A DNA stretch of 64,000 nucleotides. It comes from Alitta virens. Its lineage: Eukaryota > Annelida > Polychaeta > Phyllodocida > Nereididae. The notes under the pieces are model-generated. The model was not told the DNA's origin. It saw only the letters and a program-made list of their open reading frames with translations, and ran no database searches. This document shows positions 22,140-32,196 of the stretch, piece after piece. The translations under genes and the position numbers were made by a program. Location: assembly GCA_932294295.1 (NCBI GenBank), contig OW028584.1, forward strand, positions 7,076,407-7,140,406, in the 5' to 3' direction. Position 1 is the first letter of the stretch. Each line of letters begins with the position of its first letter.

Positions 22140-23647
22140 GACAAGATATTTCTTTATTTGAAAGACCAACATTACCATAGTATTGTCAACATCAATGGTT
22201 TTTATGTCAACAAGAAGTTGTGTCAGCAGTGTCTCACAACATATGCCAGGAAAGTTAAACACTCGTGTAGATTTATGTGCAAAACTTGCGGGGAACAAGT
22301 GTGTATGTTTGGTGAGGACTCTTTAGCCTGCCCAGACTGTAACATGGTGTGCCGCAACGCCAAGTGCTATCTTTTACACAAGGAGGCCAGGGAGTACAAA
22401 ATTGGTGCAAAGAAAGGCGAAGAACGCCTATCACTTTGTGACACTTTTCACAGATGTAAAAAGTGCACAAAAATTATCGATAAGACAAAGAGAGACTTTA
22501 AATCTCATATCTGTGGCGAGTGGTTTTGCAGATGCTGTGGTGAATATGTGGTTAACGACCATCTGTGTTACTACAGAATTAAGAAACCTAAGATCACGTC
22601 GGGAAGGTTCCTTTATTATGATTTTGAAACTTGTCAAGATACAGTCATACAATGTGAAAATGGTTACACTTGCAAATCTCTTCCTAACTGTCCTGACTGT
22701 CACCCAAATCAACTGTGTGCAAAGTGTCGAAAATGTGTCAACTGTAAAAGGAGTTATTGCGGTTTACAGAGACATTTGCCTTGTCTGCCAGTCAGCATGT
22801 GACACATGTCAAGATGACCCTTTCAAACACGATTCGCTCTGTGAGAACTGCGGTGACAGGTGTTCAAAGTGTGGAACACGTGACAAAGACAGTGACAAGA
22901 TATTTCTTTATTTGAAAGACCAACATTACCATAGTATTGTCAACATCAATGGTTTTTATGTCAACAAGAAGTTGTGTCAGCAGTGTCTCACAACATATGC
23001 CAGGAAAGTTAAACACTCGTGTAGATTTATGTGCAAAACTTGCGGGGAACAAGTGTGTATGTTTGGTGAGGACTCTTTAGCCTGCCCAGACTGTAACATG
23101 GTGTGCCGCAACGCCAAGTGCTATCTTTTACACAAGGAGGCCAGGGAGTACAAAATTGGTGCAAAGAAAGGCGAAGAACGCCTATCACTTTGTGACACTT
23201 TTCACAGATGTAAAAAGTGCACAAAAATTATCGATAAGACAAAGAGAGACTTTAAATCTCATATCTGTGGCGAGTGGTTTTGCAGATGCTGTGGTGAATA
23301 TGTGGTTAACGACCATCTGTGTTACTACAGAATTAAGAAACCTAAGATCACGTCGGGAAGGTTCCTTTATTATGATTTTGAAACTTGTCAAGATACAGTC
23401 ATACAATGTGAAAATGGTTACACTTGCAAATCTCTTCCTAACTGTCCTGACTGTCACCCAAATCAACTGTGTGCAAAGTGTCGAAAATGTGTCAACTGTA
23501 AAAGGAGTTATTGCGGTTTACAGAGACATTTGCCTTGTCTGCCAGTCAGCATGTGACACATGTCAAGATGACCCTTTCAAACACGATTCGCTCTGTGAGA
23601 ACTGCGGTGACAGGTGTTCAAAGTGTGGAACACGTGACAAAGACAGT
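22140..23647. repeat. Perfect 754-bp tandem duplication inside polymerase gene
   Basis: Unit 1 is 22140-22893 and unit 2 is 22894-23647, with no difference seen by eye. It covers the Exo I region and the Cys-rich block. 754 is not a multiple of three, so a simple duplication also shifts the frame. Confidence 0.9.
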
Positions 23648-26242
23648 TTCACCAAACCATTGTGCACCAATGGTTTGTGTGGCATGCGCGAACGTGTGTT
23701 TAAAGGTATGGACACATGCCGTGATTTCTGTCAATGGCTGATTACACCCCAGCACAAAGGTATGGTTGTAATTGCACACAACTCAAAAGCTTTTGACAAC
23801 CATTTCATTCTCAACCACTGCGTTGAAAATGGTATATTTCCAGATGTTACTTACACCGGTTCAAAAATTATGACCATGACCATAGGCGAGGGTGTAGACC
23901 TCCGATTTATTGACAGTTTAAACTTCTTACCCATGGCCCTAAAAAAGTTGCCACAGGCTCTCAATCTCGGCCAAGAGTTAATGAAAGGGCAGTTTCCACA
24001 TTTCCTTAACACAAAGGACAACTGGAACCTTGTGTCAGCCACACACCCGGCACCGCATCTGTACGGGGCAGACCACATGAGTGTTAAAGATCGAGCAGAT
24101 TTCATGGCTTGGCATAGTGGTGTAAAGACTAAAGAGTTCGATTTCCAGAAGGAAATTTTAGCCTATACACATTCAGATGTATCCATCCTGAGGGAAGCGT
24201 GCGTAAAATTTCGTAATCTGATCAGACAAATTACAACACTTGAAGGGTCAGCAGTGCAAGGCGTTGACCCCTTTGCGCACGCCACAATTGCATCCAGTGC
24301 CATGCAGATCATTAGACAGCTGATGCTGTACGAGGAGCACGATGTTGAACTAGTTGATGGTCGCAAAGGTCGAGGTGTTCTGAAAAGGGGCAGTTGGGTT
24401 TTTGAGGGTGAACCCGTTGACACAGTAATGATAGCTGAGACAAAATTTGTCAAGTCACCCATACCACAGATACCAGCAAGGGGTTATGGGCGACATACCA
24501 ATGACACCAATAAAGCCATAGTGTGGTTGGAATGGGTGGCTCATAAAAACCAGCGGAAGATCAAACATTCCAGAAATGGTGGTGAACACCGTATCCCCGG
24601 CACACGTTTTAGTGTGGACGGTTTTCATGAGGAGTCACAAAAGGTGTATGAATTTTTTGGTTGCCGTTTTCACGGGCACCACTGTATGAAAGACCGACAG
24701 AAGATCTATGACCCCCGGACAAACTCCAGTTTAGAAAGCGTGTATCAGAGAACAATGCTGAGACTTCAGCAGATCCGTAGCATGGGCTACAGCACAGTGG
24801 TTATGTGGGAATGTGAATTTGACGCCATGCTAAAATCAAACAGCGAGCTACAGGCGTTTGCCTCAAAATGTGACACTGTCACGCCTCTGAAAATCCGCGA
24901 TTCGTTCTTTGGAGGACGCGTGTCACCAGTGAAGCTTTTCTATGAGGCTCTGGAAGATGAAAAGATCCGTTATCTAGACGTGACCTCGTTATACCCCTTT
25001 ATAACGCTTTCTGGGCGTTACCCAACCAATCATTGTGATATTATAACAAATCATGATGATTTTGACTACACCCTCGAGAGTTACTACGGCCTAGTGAAAC
25101 TCAAGGTTCTCCCACCCCGCAAACTGTACATTCCAGTTCTACCCGTCCGTTGCGGTGGCAAGCTTAAGTTCCCCCTGTGTTCAAAATGTTCACGGACGGA
25201 GACATCGCGACCCTGCAAGTGTTCAGATGCGGACAGATCTATAACTGGCACATGGACCACTGAAGAGGTCAAGGCCGCAGTGCAGGCGGGTTACAAGGTT
25301 GTTAAAATTTATGAAGTGTATCACTTCTCGGAGACCAGCATGGACGATGGTTGCCCTGGCAACATTTTTGAAGAATACGTAAAAATGTTCCTGAAGGTTA
25401 AGCAGGAGGTGTCAGGCTACCCCAACTGGGTCGTTTCAGAGGATGATAAAGACAGATACCTTGAAAATTACAGAGAAAAACAGGGTATTTCTCTGGAAAA
25501 GGACAATGTCCAATACAATGCTTCTCTGAGACTTATTTCTAAACTGTATGCAAATTCTGCGTGGGGAAAGTTTGTACAGAGATCCAACATGGGGCAGACA
25601 ATGTATGTCAAAAGCTGCGCTGATCTTGCAAAAGTGCGCAATAACCCCACAAAGAGCGTTACAAATTTTCACATCATTACAGATGAATACATAGTGTTAG
25701 AATTCAAAAACGCTGACACGTTTGAGGAAGAGAGCACTTTCACCAATGAAATAATTGGCACATTCACCACATCTCTAGCACGACTGCACCTGTTGAAAAT
25801 TTTGCAAAAAACGGGTGAAGACACCTTGTACTTCGACACCGATAGTGTAATTTTTAGAGAGAAGAACAATCACGAAACTCTCCATGTGGGGGACCTTTTA
25901 GGTGAACTGACAGACGAACTGCCAAGAGGTCAGTACATCAAAACATTCCTGTCTTCAGGCCCCAAGAGTTACTGTTACAAACAGAACGATGACACGTGCG
26001 TTACCAAAATCAAAGGCATAACTTTGAACCATACCAATAACATGATAATTGACTTTGATGTGATGAAAGACATTGTCATAGGTCGTCAACAAATTGTCAA
26101 ACTCCCTGTAGCCAGTCAGATCTCAAGGGTTAAACATATGGGGATAATATACAACAGACCCCAGTCCAAAATATTTAGAAAGGTCTTCACTAAACGTGTT
26201 GTTATACAGGGCACTTTTGACACTGTCCCTTATGGATATTAA

Positions 26243-26629
26243 CATAGGCCTAACCGACCACCTATTTTTCTATACATTTTTTGGTTTTTTTTGCACACGT
26301 TTTTGTAAATTTTCTGGAAAATACAATAATTTCTTATGAACGTGAACCAGACAGAAAATGTTTTTAAAGCACTCTAGTATCAATAGTTAAGCGCGTGGCC
26401 AACTTATATCCGTGTTAGACATCCTCACTGGAGCTTATCGTGTTACAAAAATCAGGAAAAATGTATCCAATATGGTCTTATCGTTTTAAGTTCCCTAGGC
26501 CAACAAGAGATTGACTGCGCTGATCTGTTAGGCACCAGTATAGCACACCCTCAGTGATTTTCATCAGATCAGACGTCTAGCAAATTTCAGGATATTTTAA
26601 CATATTTCTTGCAAAACACGCACGTTAAA
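26243..26629. other. Non-coding spacer after polymerase
   Basis: AT-rich 3' flank of the polymerase gene and 5' flank of the next gene. No ORF or clear signal. Confidence 0.45.
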
Positions 26630-27884
26630 ATGTCGATCGTTTTAATAGCATTTATCTGCACGCTTGCCTGCGCACATGGTTACACCTTTACATGCGGTGC
26701 TTACAAACTCAGGGAACAGTACAATCTATGCTCATGCTATTATGATGCAACAATCAAGAAAGTGAGAGCTAACTGTACAATGACGTCGACACTGCAAGAA
26801 ATCCCCTCATTTTCATCGACATTGACAAAAATGCTGGTTTCAATAGACATGGGAGGAACGGCTTTTTGTCAATCAGTGTCACACATAGAGCATCAAGAAG
26901 CTGTGGTCATCTTGTGCAACAGGACGGCTGGTAAGTGTCTTAAGTTTTCTTGCTAACAGTGTGTGTTGTTTTTATTTTTAGTAGAAAAATATTTCATGCA
27001 ACATTTCTTTTTTTTATATAACTAAGGAAGGGGCCAACAGACCCATCACCCCCAACAGCCAGAGGAAGCACGTCAAACAACCATCAACAGCCCAAGAAGT
27101 GTTTCCCCGTCTGACAGCTATGAAGAGACGTCAACACAAGGCATTGAAAGACCCCGAGAGGGCACCCCTGCAACCACATCACTGTCACCACCTCATGGGA
27201 CTTCACCGTTTACAGACAGGTCTGACATCCGTGAAGAGACCTCAACACAAGGTGTTGAAAGACCCCAAGAGGGCCCCCCTGCAACCACGTCACTGTCAAC
27301 ACCTCTAGAGGCCTCTACATTTACAACAAGGTCAAGGACGTCTGTAATACTCGCCACACTTCTAGCGTCCACACAAACAGTGCACAACTTCGCCAGTATA
27401 CAATCAACCACTGAGAGAACACCCACTAATGCTGGCCCCAACATCAGCAACACCAAAAACAATTCGGTTAGTTTCAAACCAAACATGGCCCCCTTGATAA
27501 CAGCCACAGACAAAAGATCAACCACCACGTGGTTTACTATAACAATGTCACCGGATACTTGTCTACTGACATTAATCATTCTGTATGGTGTTGTAAAGGT
27601 ATGTGTGTACTGTAATTTATATAAAAACATATTTTCAGTTTTTTGGTTTTTAAAAAAAAAAAAAAACTGTCACTGTATAAAAAATACTATGATGTTTACG
27701 CTTTTTGCAGTTGTGTATCAGGACTGGTCAGAAAAAGTGTAAAAATATGTGTGTTCAACAGGAGGGAGGCAGGGCAATTTACAGGCCCAGCACACCTGAA
27801 CCCTACAGATATTTTGGTGCAGCGGGGCGAGCCTCAAACACTGACGGTGATGATGGCGAGGTGCTCCTAACAACTTTTAGGTAA
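26630..27884 (+). CDS. Spliced mucin-like type I membrane protein with LRRNT-like head
   Basis: Exons 26630-26930, 27027-27598 and 27711-27884; junction phases are consistent (donor G|GTAAGT to acceptor CTAAG|GA; donor AAG|GTATGT to acceptor TTTGCAG). Order of parts: signal peptide (MSIVLIAFICTLACAHG); a ~75-residue ectodomain with Cys spacing C-x12-C-x-C-x13-C, an LQEIP motif and two later Cys, resembling an LRR N-terminal cap; a ~150-residue Thr/Ser/Pro-rich stalk with a diverged internal repeat (EETSTQGIERP / EETSTQGVERP); a membrane helix (CLLTLIILYGVVK); and a Cys/basic then acidic tail. The ectodomain is paralogous to the next gene. A surface receptor-binding or attachment role is inference. 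The stop TAA at 27882 overlaps a strong alternative donor (AG|GTAAGA at 27881) that would extend the tail by a few residues. Confidence 0.65.
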
Positions 27885-28045
27885 GACCAAAAAAAAATAA
27901 TTTGTAATTTTGTTAGCTATGGTAAGAAGCTATAATTTTCATTACAGGCGTTGTTTTACCCTCCCCTAGCAGTGGCTCATATGTACAGCACATTTTGGGT
28001 TTTAATTCATTTATATAACAAGAGTGTAAAATATTGTGAACATAT

Positions 28046-28640
28046 GTGCGACAATCAGAACTCTTACGGTAAACATTTTTTTATTTTTGTATAAGAAATC
28101 TTCATTACTATAGCCAACAATATTTTGTATTCCAAAATTTAGAATCTAAAGAACTGTTTATGCCACAACTTTTGCGTCTGAACTATCAGAACATTTACGG
28201 TAATTGATTTCCCCCCAATGCGTAGTATTAAAAAAAAATTTTTACTATAAGAAATCACCGCTACTAACACCGACAAAGCGCTGTATTCCAAAATTGTGCG
28301 GCAATCAGAACTCTTACGGTAAAAAAAAAATAAAAAAAAAATAATAATAAATAAAAAATCTTCATTACTATAGCCAACATTTTTTTTTATTCCAAAAATT
28401 GCGAATTTAAACAGGCTCTTATATCGCCGCTTTTACGCGTCTGAATTATCAGAACATTTACTGTAATTGCGATTTTTTAAACTAATGCGTACTTAGCGTA
28501 TTTGTTATGAATTGACCTAATTAGCCAGGTGTTTCAGCGCAAATATTGTCCGCGTATTTGTAAAGAATCAGGTGCAAGCTTTTGTTTAAGAACTGACCTA
28601 ATTAGCCAGATGTTTCAGAGCAAATATTGTTGATTAAAAT
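28046..28640. repeat. Tandem and dispersed repeats in the intergenic region
   Basis: A ~250-bp unit starting GTGCG(A/G)CAATCAGAACTC occurs at 28046 and 28296, sharing CTTCATTACTATAGCCAAC and TATCAGAACATTTAC blocks. A second pair, sharing GACCTAATTAGCCAG and CAAATATTGT, lies at about 28,513 and 28,593. No gene. Confidence 0.6.
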
Positions 28641-28701
28641 TAGTTCTTTCCAGTCGTATTAATCACATGCTTTTTGTCATTTCTTACAGAGAGACAAGAG
28701 C

Positions 28702-29250
28702 ATGAGGAAGGTTTTTTTAGATGCCATTTTTTTAACATATTTTTTTTCGGCGCTGATACCGTTGACGACGAACACTGCGCCAGACCCTAGGACTTATGGA
28801 TATGAATATGACTGCGGACAGGCTGATACAGGACGAGGCGTGTGCGCCTGCTACTACATCGACGGAGGGCGTGAAATCTTCGCCGACTGTAGCGGTAGGG
28901 CCATGCTTAGGTACATACCGGAATTCACGGCAATAGAAATGGACCGCTTATCTACAATAGCTATGTCTTCTACGCCCTACTGTGCTGACAGACCGCTGAT
29001 CCGACGACAAATGCTCCATGACGTACGCATCCTCTGCGACCCTGTGGTGGAGGAGGCACCAACTACACGACCACCCGAACTGTCCAGGCTTTCTAGGCCC
29101 CCCTCAGGATTGTTTTTTGAAGACAGTGACAGCGTTGAGGATGGCAACGCTCTGGGCATCGCGGGCCTTTCCATCGGCGTGATTGCCCTTGTAGCTGTCA
29201 TTGCCACGTGCACCACGCTTCTTGTGTTCTTCAGACGTGAAAGTTCCTAA
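28702..29250 (+). CDS. Type I membrane protein with LRRNT-like ectodomain (paralogue)
   Basis: 182 aa. N-terminal signal segment (KVFLDAIFLTYFFSALIPL); a Cys-rich ectodomain with the same layout as the previous gene: CG...C-x-CYY...ADC, then IPEF, then Thr-x-x-Cys and a final Cys (C-x11-C-x-C-x13-C); a short Pro/Thr-rich stem; an acidic patch (EDSDSVED); a membrane helix (LGIAGLSIGVIALVAVIAT); and a short RRESS tail. ATG 28702 lies 12 nt after a good splice acceptor (TTTCTTACAG at 28689), so the mRNA probably begins in an upstream exon. Related to the previous gene by duplication. Function unknown; a virion or infected-cell surface role is inference. Confidence 0.7.
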   Translation: MRKVFLDAIFLTYFFSALIPLTTNTAPDPRTYGYEYDCGQADTGRGVCACYYIDGGREIFADCSGRAMLRYIPEFTAIEMDRLSTIAMSSTPYCADRPLIRRQMLHDVRILCDPVVEEAPTTRPPELSRLSRPPSGLFFEDSDSVEDGNALGIAGLSIGVIALVAVIATCTTLLVFFRRESS

Positions 29251-29290
29251 ATTTTTGCATTTTCGACTTGTGCCGGTCCTGAATTAATCT

Positions 29291-29655
29291 ACCCCAAAAA
29301 ATGTATTATTTTAATTGTGCTAGAACCTAAAACTTGTGAAATATGTGATAAAAGTTAATTCTAATGGTCTCCAAAAATATGTGCATAAAACATTTTTGAG
29401 GTCGTTATACTGTGCTATACTGTACTAAACACATTATTTTATGTCATTATTAGTTTTTCATAATCCTAATGGGTTTAATTATTTTGGAAAAAAGTACAGT
29501 AAAACCCCCAAAAATGTTATTTTAATTGTGCTAGAACTTAAAACTTTGTGAAAATATTTTGATAAAAGTTAATTTTAAAGGCCTCGAAATATGTGCATAA
29601 AAAATTTTTTGGTTCGTAATACTGTGCTCTACTGTACTAAACACATTATTTATTT
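29291..29655. repeat. Direct repeat of ~150 bp
   Basis: Two copies, about 29,291-29,440 and 29,504-29,655 (offset ~212), share TTTTAATTGTGCTAGAAC, GATAAAAGTTAATT, ATATGTGCATAAAA and CTGTACTAAACACATTATTT blocks in order. Non-coding, directly before a candidate acceptor at 29675. Confidence 0.7.
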
Positions 29656-29675
29656 TTTATTTATTTTTTTTACAG

Positions 29676-30288
29676 GGGCACCCTGGATTCGTTCGGCTGG
29701 TGGAGGCCCTTTGCCGGTGTTCCTGGGGGCGTGCTCTGCTCGCCCGCCTTGCAGGCCCTGTCGGAGGAGCGGCCCTGCAAAATTTGGCATCAACGGTGGC
29801 AGAGGTCATCGACATCTCAACGCAGTGAGTGGTCATGCTTTTCATCTTTTCTCCTGCATGGGTGGGGAGGGTCAAAAAACAAATGGAATGTGTTATTATT
29901 ATTATTATTATTATTTTATTTTATTTTATTTATTAATTTTTTTTTGCTCAACACAATTTTTAAAAAAAACGCTTAATTTATTAACACAATTGTTTTCAGA
30001 TGTCCTACCGGCACAGGTACAGGTACAGGTACAGGCTGCAGACCCCCTGAGGAACATGTGGCCGGTGCCACAGCCTGCTTTAGTGACTCTGCATACGTCG
30101 AGGAACTCGGCGAGTTGTCGACGCCTCTGAAGCAGCAGGGTATACAGGCGGACAGCCACGTGGTTGATGTTCAAGCTACCGCTGGAATGGGTAGATGGCC
30201 TCGCCGCGTCCTTATTGATGAAGATGTCCAGTTCAACATCTTTGACAATGAAGCAGACATTAGTGGATTTTGTGAGACAGTTGTCTGA
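29676..30288 (+). CDS. Candidate spliced small Polinton protein (partial gene model)
   Basis: Exon 29676-29824 (acceptor TTTTTACAG, donor CGCA|GTGAGT) and exon 30000-30288 (acceptor TTGTTTTCAG, stop TGA). The phase fits (149 nt, then one base). The first exon encodes a hydrophobic Gly/Ala-Leu segment (ALLARLAGPVGGAALQNLA), the second a short Gly-Thr repeat, then an acidic C-terminus (IDEDVQFNIFDNEADI). The upstream exon and start were not found. It could be the C-terminal exons of the preceding membrane protein gene or a separate virion protein. Higher GC than the surrounding DNA supports coding. Function unknown. Confidence 0.4.
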
Positions 30289-31070
30289 ACTCTCTCCTCC
30301 CATTTTTTGGCAAGGAGTGTGATTTCCTACCGTTTTTTGATGTTGCACGCGTTTGTATATTTAAACAAAAATTTTCTCCACAAAATGTCTGTGCGTGCTA
30401 GGACATGTTCTGTATAATGTAAAAAGTGTTGTAAAATATTTTTACTGTAAAAACATGTACGAAAAAATACGGTTTTAAAATGTCTAGTCATACAAAGTTA
30501 TGGTGCAGGATAAAATATATAAAAGTGCAGAATACGTTTAAAATATTTTTCAGATGTACATATTATACTTGAAATCGTTTTTACAATATACTCGCTTAGC
30601 ATAGACGCGTCATAAGATGGCGTCGTAAAATGGCATGTATATAATATATATGTATGTGTATAACATATCGCAGTTGAACTTGGCCCTAAGATTGTATATA
30701 TAAAATACTTTTAAAAAACACGTGTAGAAGGTTTGGATCCCTTCACTTTGATATTTTTTTGCGCAGTTTATTTTTTACAATACGTTTTTTACAGTCCTGG
30801 CAGCCTGTCCGTATGTCTGTCTGTTTTGTGTCTTTTTTTTTTTTTTGATGGACGCTTGTATATCAGTAATATTTTTACCACGATGTTGTTTTTGGCATAT
30901 ATAGTATGCACGAGTGCTATGTATGGATATGTGGGGTGTATATACGGTGGGGGAGGGGGTATGGCGCAGTGTGTGGGGCGGGAGGGGGAGGGGGGGTTTT
31001 GGTTAATAAATGGTGTCATTTTTTAAAAACACAATATATTTTCTTTTTTGTACATTTTCTTTGGTTTGTT
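30289..31070. other. Central non-coding region, left half
   Basis: AT-rich with poly-T runs; no supported gene. It lies downstream of the left-arm genes, so it should contain their 3' processing signals. Confidence 0.45.
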
Positions 31071-31098
31071 CGAGATCGAGATCGAGATCGAGATCGAG
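31071..31098. repeat. (CGAGAT)n microsatellite
   Basis: Four to five units of CGAGAT directly before the hairpin cluster. Confidence 0.85.
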
Positions 31099-31135
31099 AG
31101 AGACGGCTGCGAGCGGCTCCCTTTAAATGCCGCTT

Positions 31136-31273
31136 GGCACGACGTGCCGCGCGGCACAAAGGCCGCGTGGCACAAGGCCGCGCGGTACAATACCGCCCGG
31201 AGGCACGGAGTGCCGGTCGGCTCTTAAGAGCCGCGGCACGCACCCCCCCTAAGCAGGCGGCTTCGCCGCCTGC
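31136..31273. repeat. Central GC-rich hairpin/palindrome cluster
   Basis: Six perfect inverted repeats in 138 bp: GGCAC-gac-GTGCC (31136-31148); the palindrome GTGCCGCGCGGCAC (31144-31157); GCGGTA-caa-TACCGC (31182-31196); GGCAC-gga-GTGCC (31202-31214); the palindrome GGCTCTTAAGAGCC (31219-31232); and a 9-bp stem GCAGGCGGC with a TTC loop (31253-31273). It lies within 0.5 kb of the exact midpoint of the element, between convergent gene arms, in otherwise AT-rich DNA. A role as bidirectional terminator/insulator, replication or packaging signal is inference; a small inserted foldback element is the alternative. Confidence 0.85.
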
Positions 31274-32196
31274 TGGTTGGCTATATATATATATAGTTTT
31301 TGAAACAGCATCTTTTCATTTCATTGTTTTTTTTTTTTTTGCAGACGTTGCAATTAATAATGTAAAACTTTGCAAACGGATAATATAATAAAATATAATA
31401 TAATATAATATAATATATCTCCCACTCACTCGAAGAGGGGCTTTTTAATTACAATTATGAACAAAAAACAAAACTGTATGTTCAAAAAAGTGAAGCTTTC
31501 TCAGTTAATAGATAATTCTCTTTGCGTATCCAAAAAACAGAAATAATAACCAGACGAGTTGACATAAGCTTTTAAAAAACACTACGCAAGCAAACTATAG
31601 CAGTGCATTTTTATTTTGAAAAAAACCCAAAAATCATTTTGCAGTGAACATTTTTAAAATACTCTTTTAACATGAAAAAAATACTGTGTCAAAGACATAT
31701 CAAAAAGGAATATGTATGTAGTTACGTAGTTACGTAATAACAACGTATGATAGGTTTTTACTTTTACCACAAAAAAAACTACACATGCGTAGCATTCGTT
31801 TTCTAAAACAAAAAAATAAAAAACAGTTTGTAAAAAATTTTAAGATGTAGAGATAGATATGTAAACACACATTTTGAGGCTAACAAACGATACACTGTTC
31901 CTCTATTTTCGCTTATAAAAGAAAAAAAGGCTAAATATTGCGTGGTGCGTCTTTTTATTTTTCAATAACCACGCGTGGTGGTACTGGTGCGACCAGGTTT
32001 TTCAGGTGAAGGATGCTATGACGAGGTTGTCCAGTCCTCATCACGTAGACGTGCTGCTCCCTCTCATCTGCCCCTTTTTGAAACCAGACCACCTGTTTTG
32101 AAAGCACTAAACTACATAAAATATAAAAAAAGACGCTTAGACAACGGTGTGTGGGGGGGCACCAGTCGTCCTATGACACAGCCGTTTTTGCACCCC
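31274..32196. other. Central non-coding region, right half
   Basis: AT-rich with a (TATAA)n-type run at about 31,385-31,416 and many A/T homopolymers. No supported gene. It forms the 3' flank of the right-arm transcripts. Confidence 0.45.

Larger units (their letters stand above)
21181..26242 (+). pseudogene. polB: Polinton protein-primed family B DNA polymerase, three exons, frame broken
   Basis: Replicative polymerase of the element. Exons: 21181-21536, 21646-22046 and 22093-26242, with GT-AG introns whose phases fit. Exonuclease motifs: YDFETCQ (Exo I), IAHNSKAFDNHF (Exo II) and YTHSDVSILREAC (Exo III). Polymerase motifs: LDVTSLYPF (A), KLYANSAWGKF (B) and YFDTDSVIF (C), followed by TKIKGITL. 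A Cys-rich zinc-finger-like block sits between Exo I and Exo II. Two lesions: a perfect 754-bp tandem duplication (22140-22893 / 22894-23647), and within each copy a change of frame near the RSYCG segment (about 22,760 and 23,515). Without the extra unit the exons sum to 3n+1 nt (about 1,384 codons), so one net nucleotide is out of place. The duplication could be an assembly artefact. Confidence 0.9.

Noticed and set aside
22402..23556. Separate 384-aa Cys-rich protein
   Set aside because: It is produced by reading across the junction of the 754-bp duplication inside the polymerase gene.
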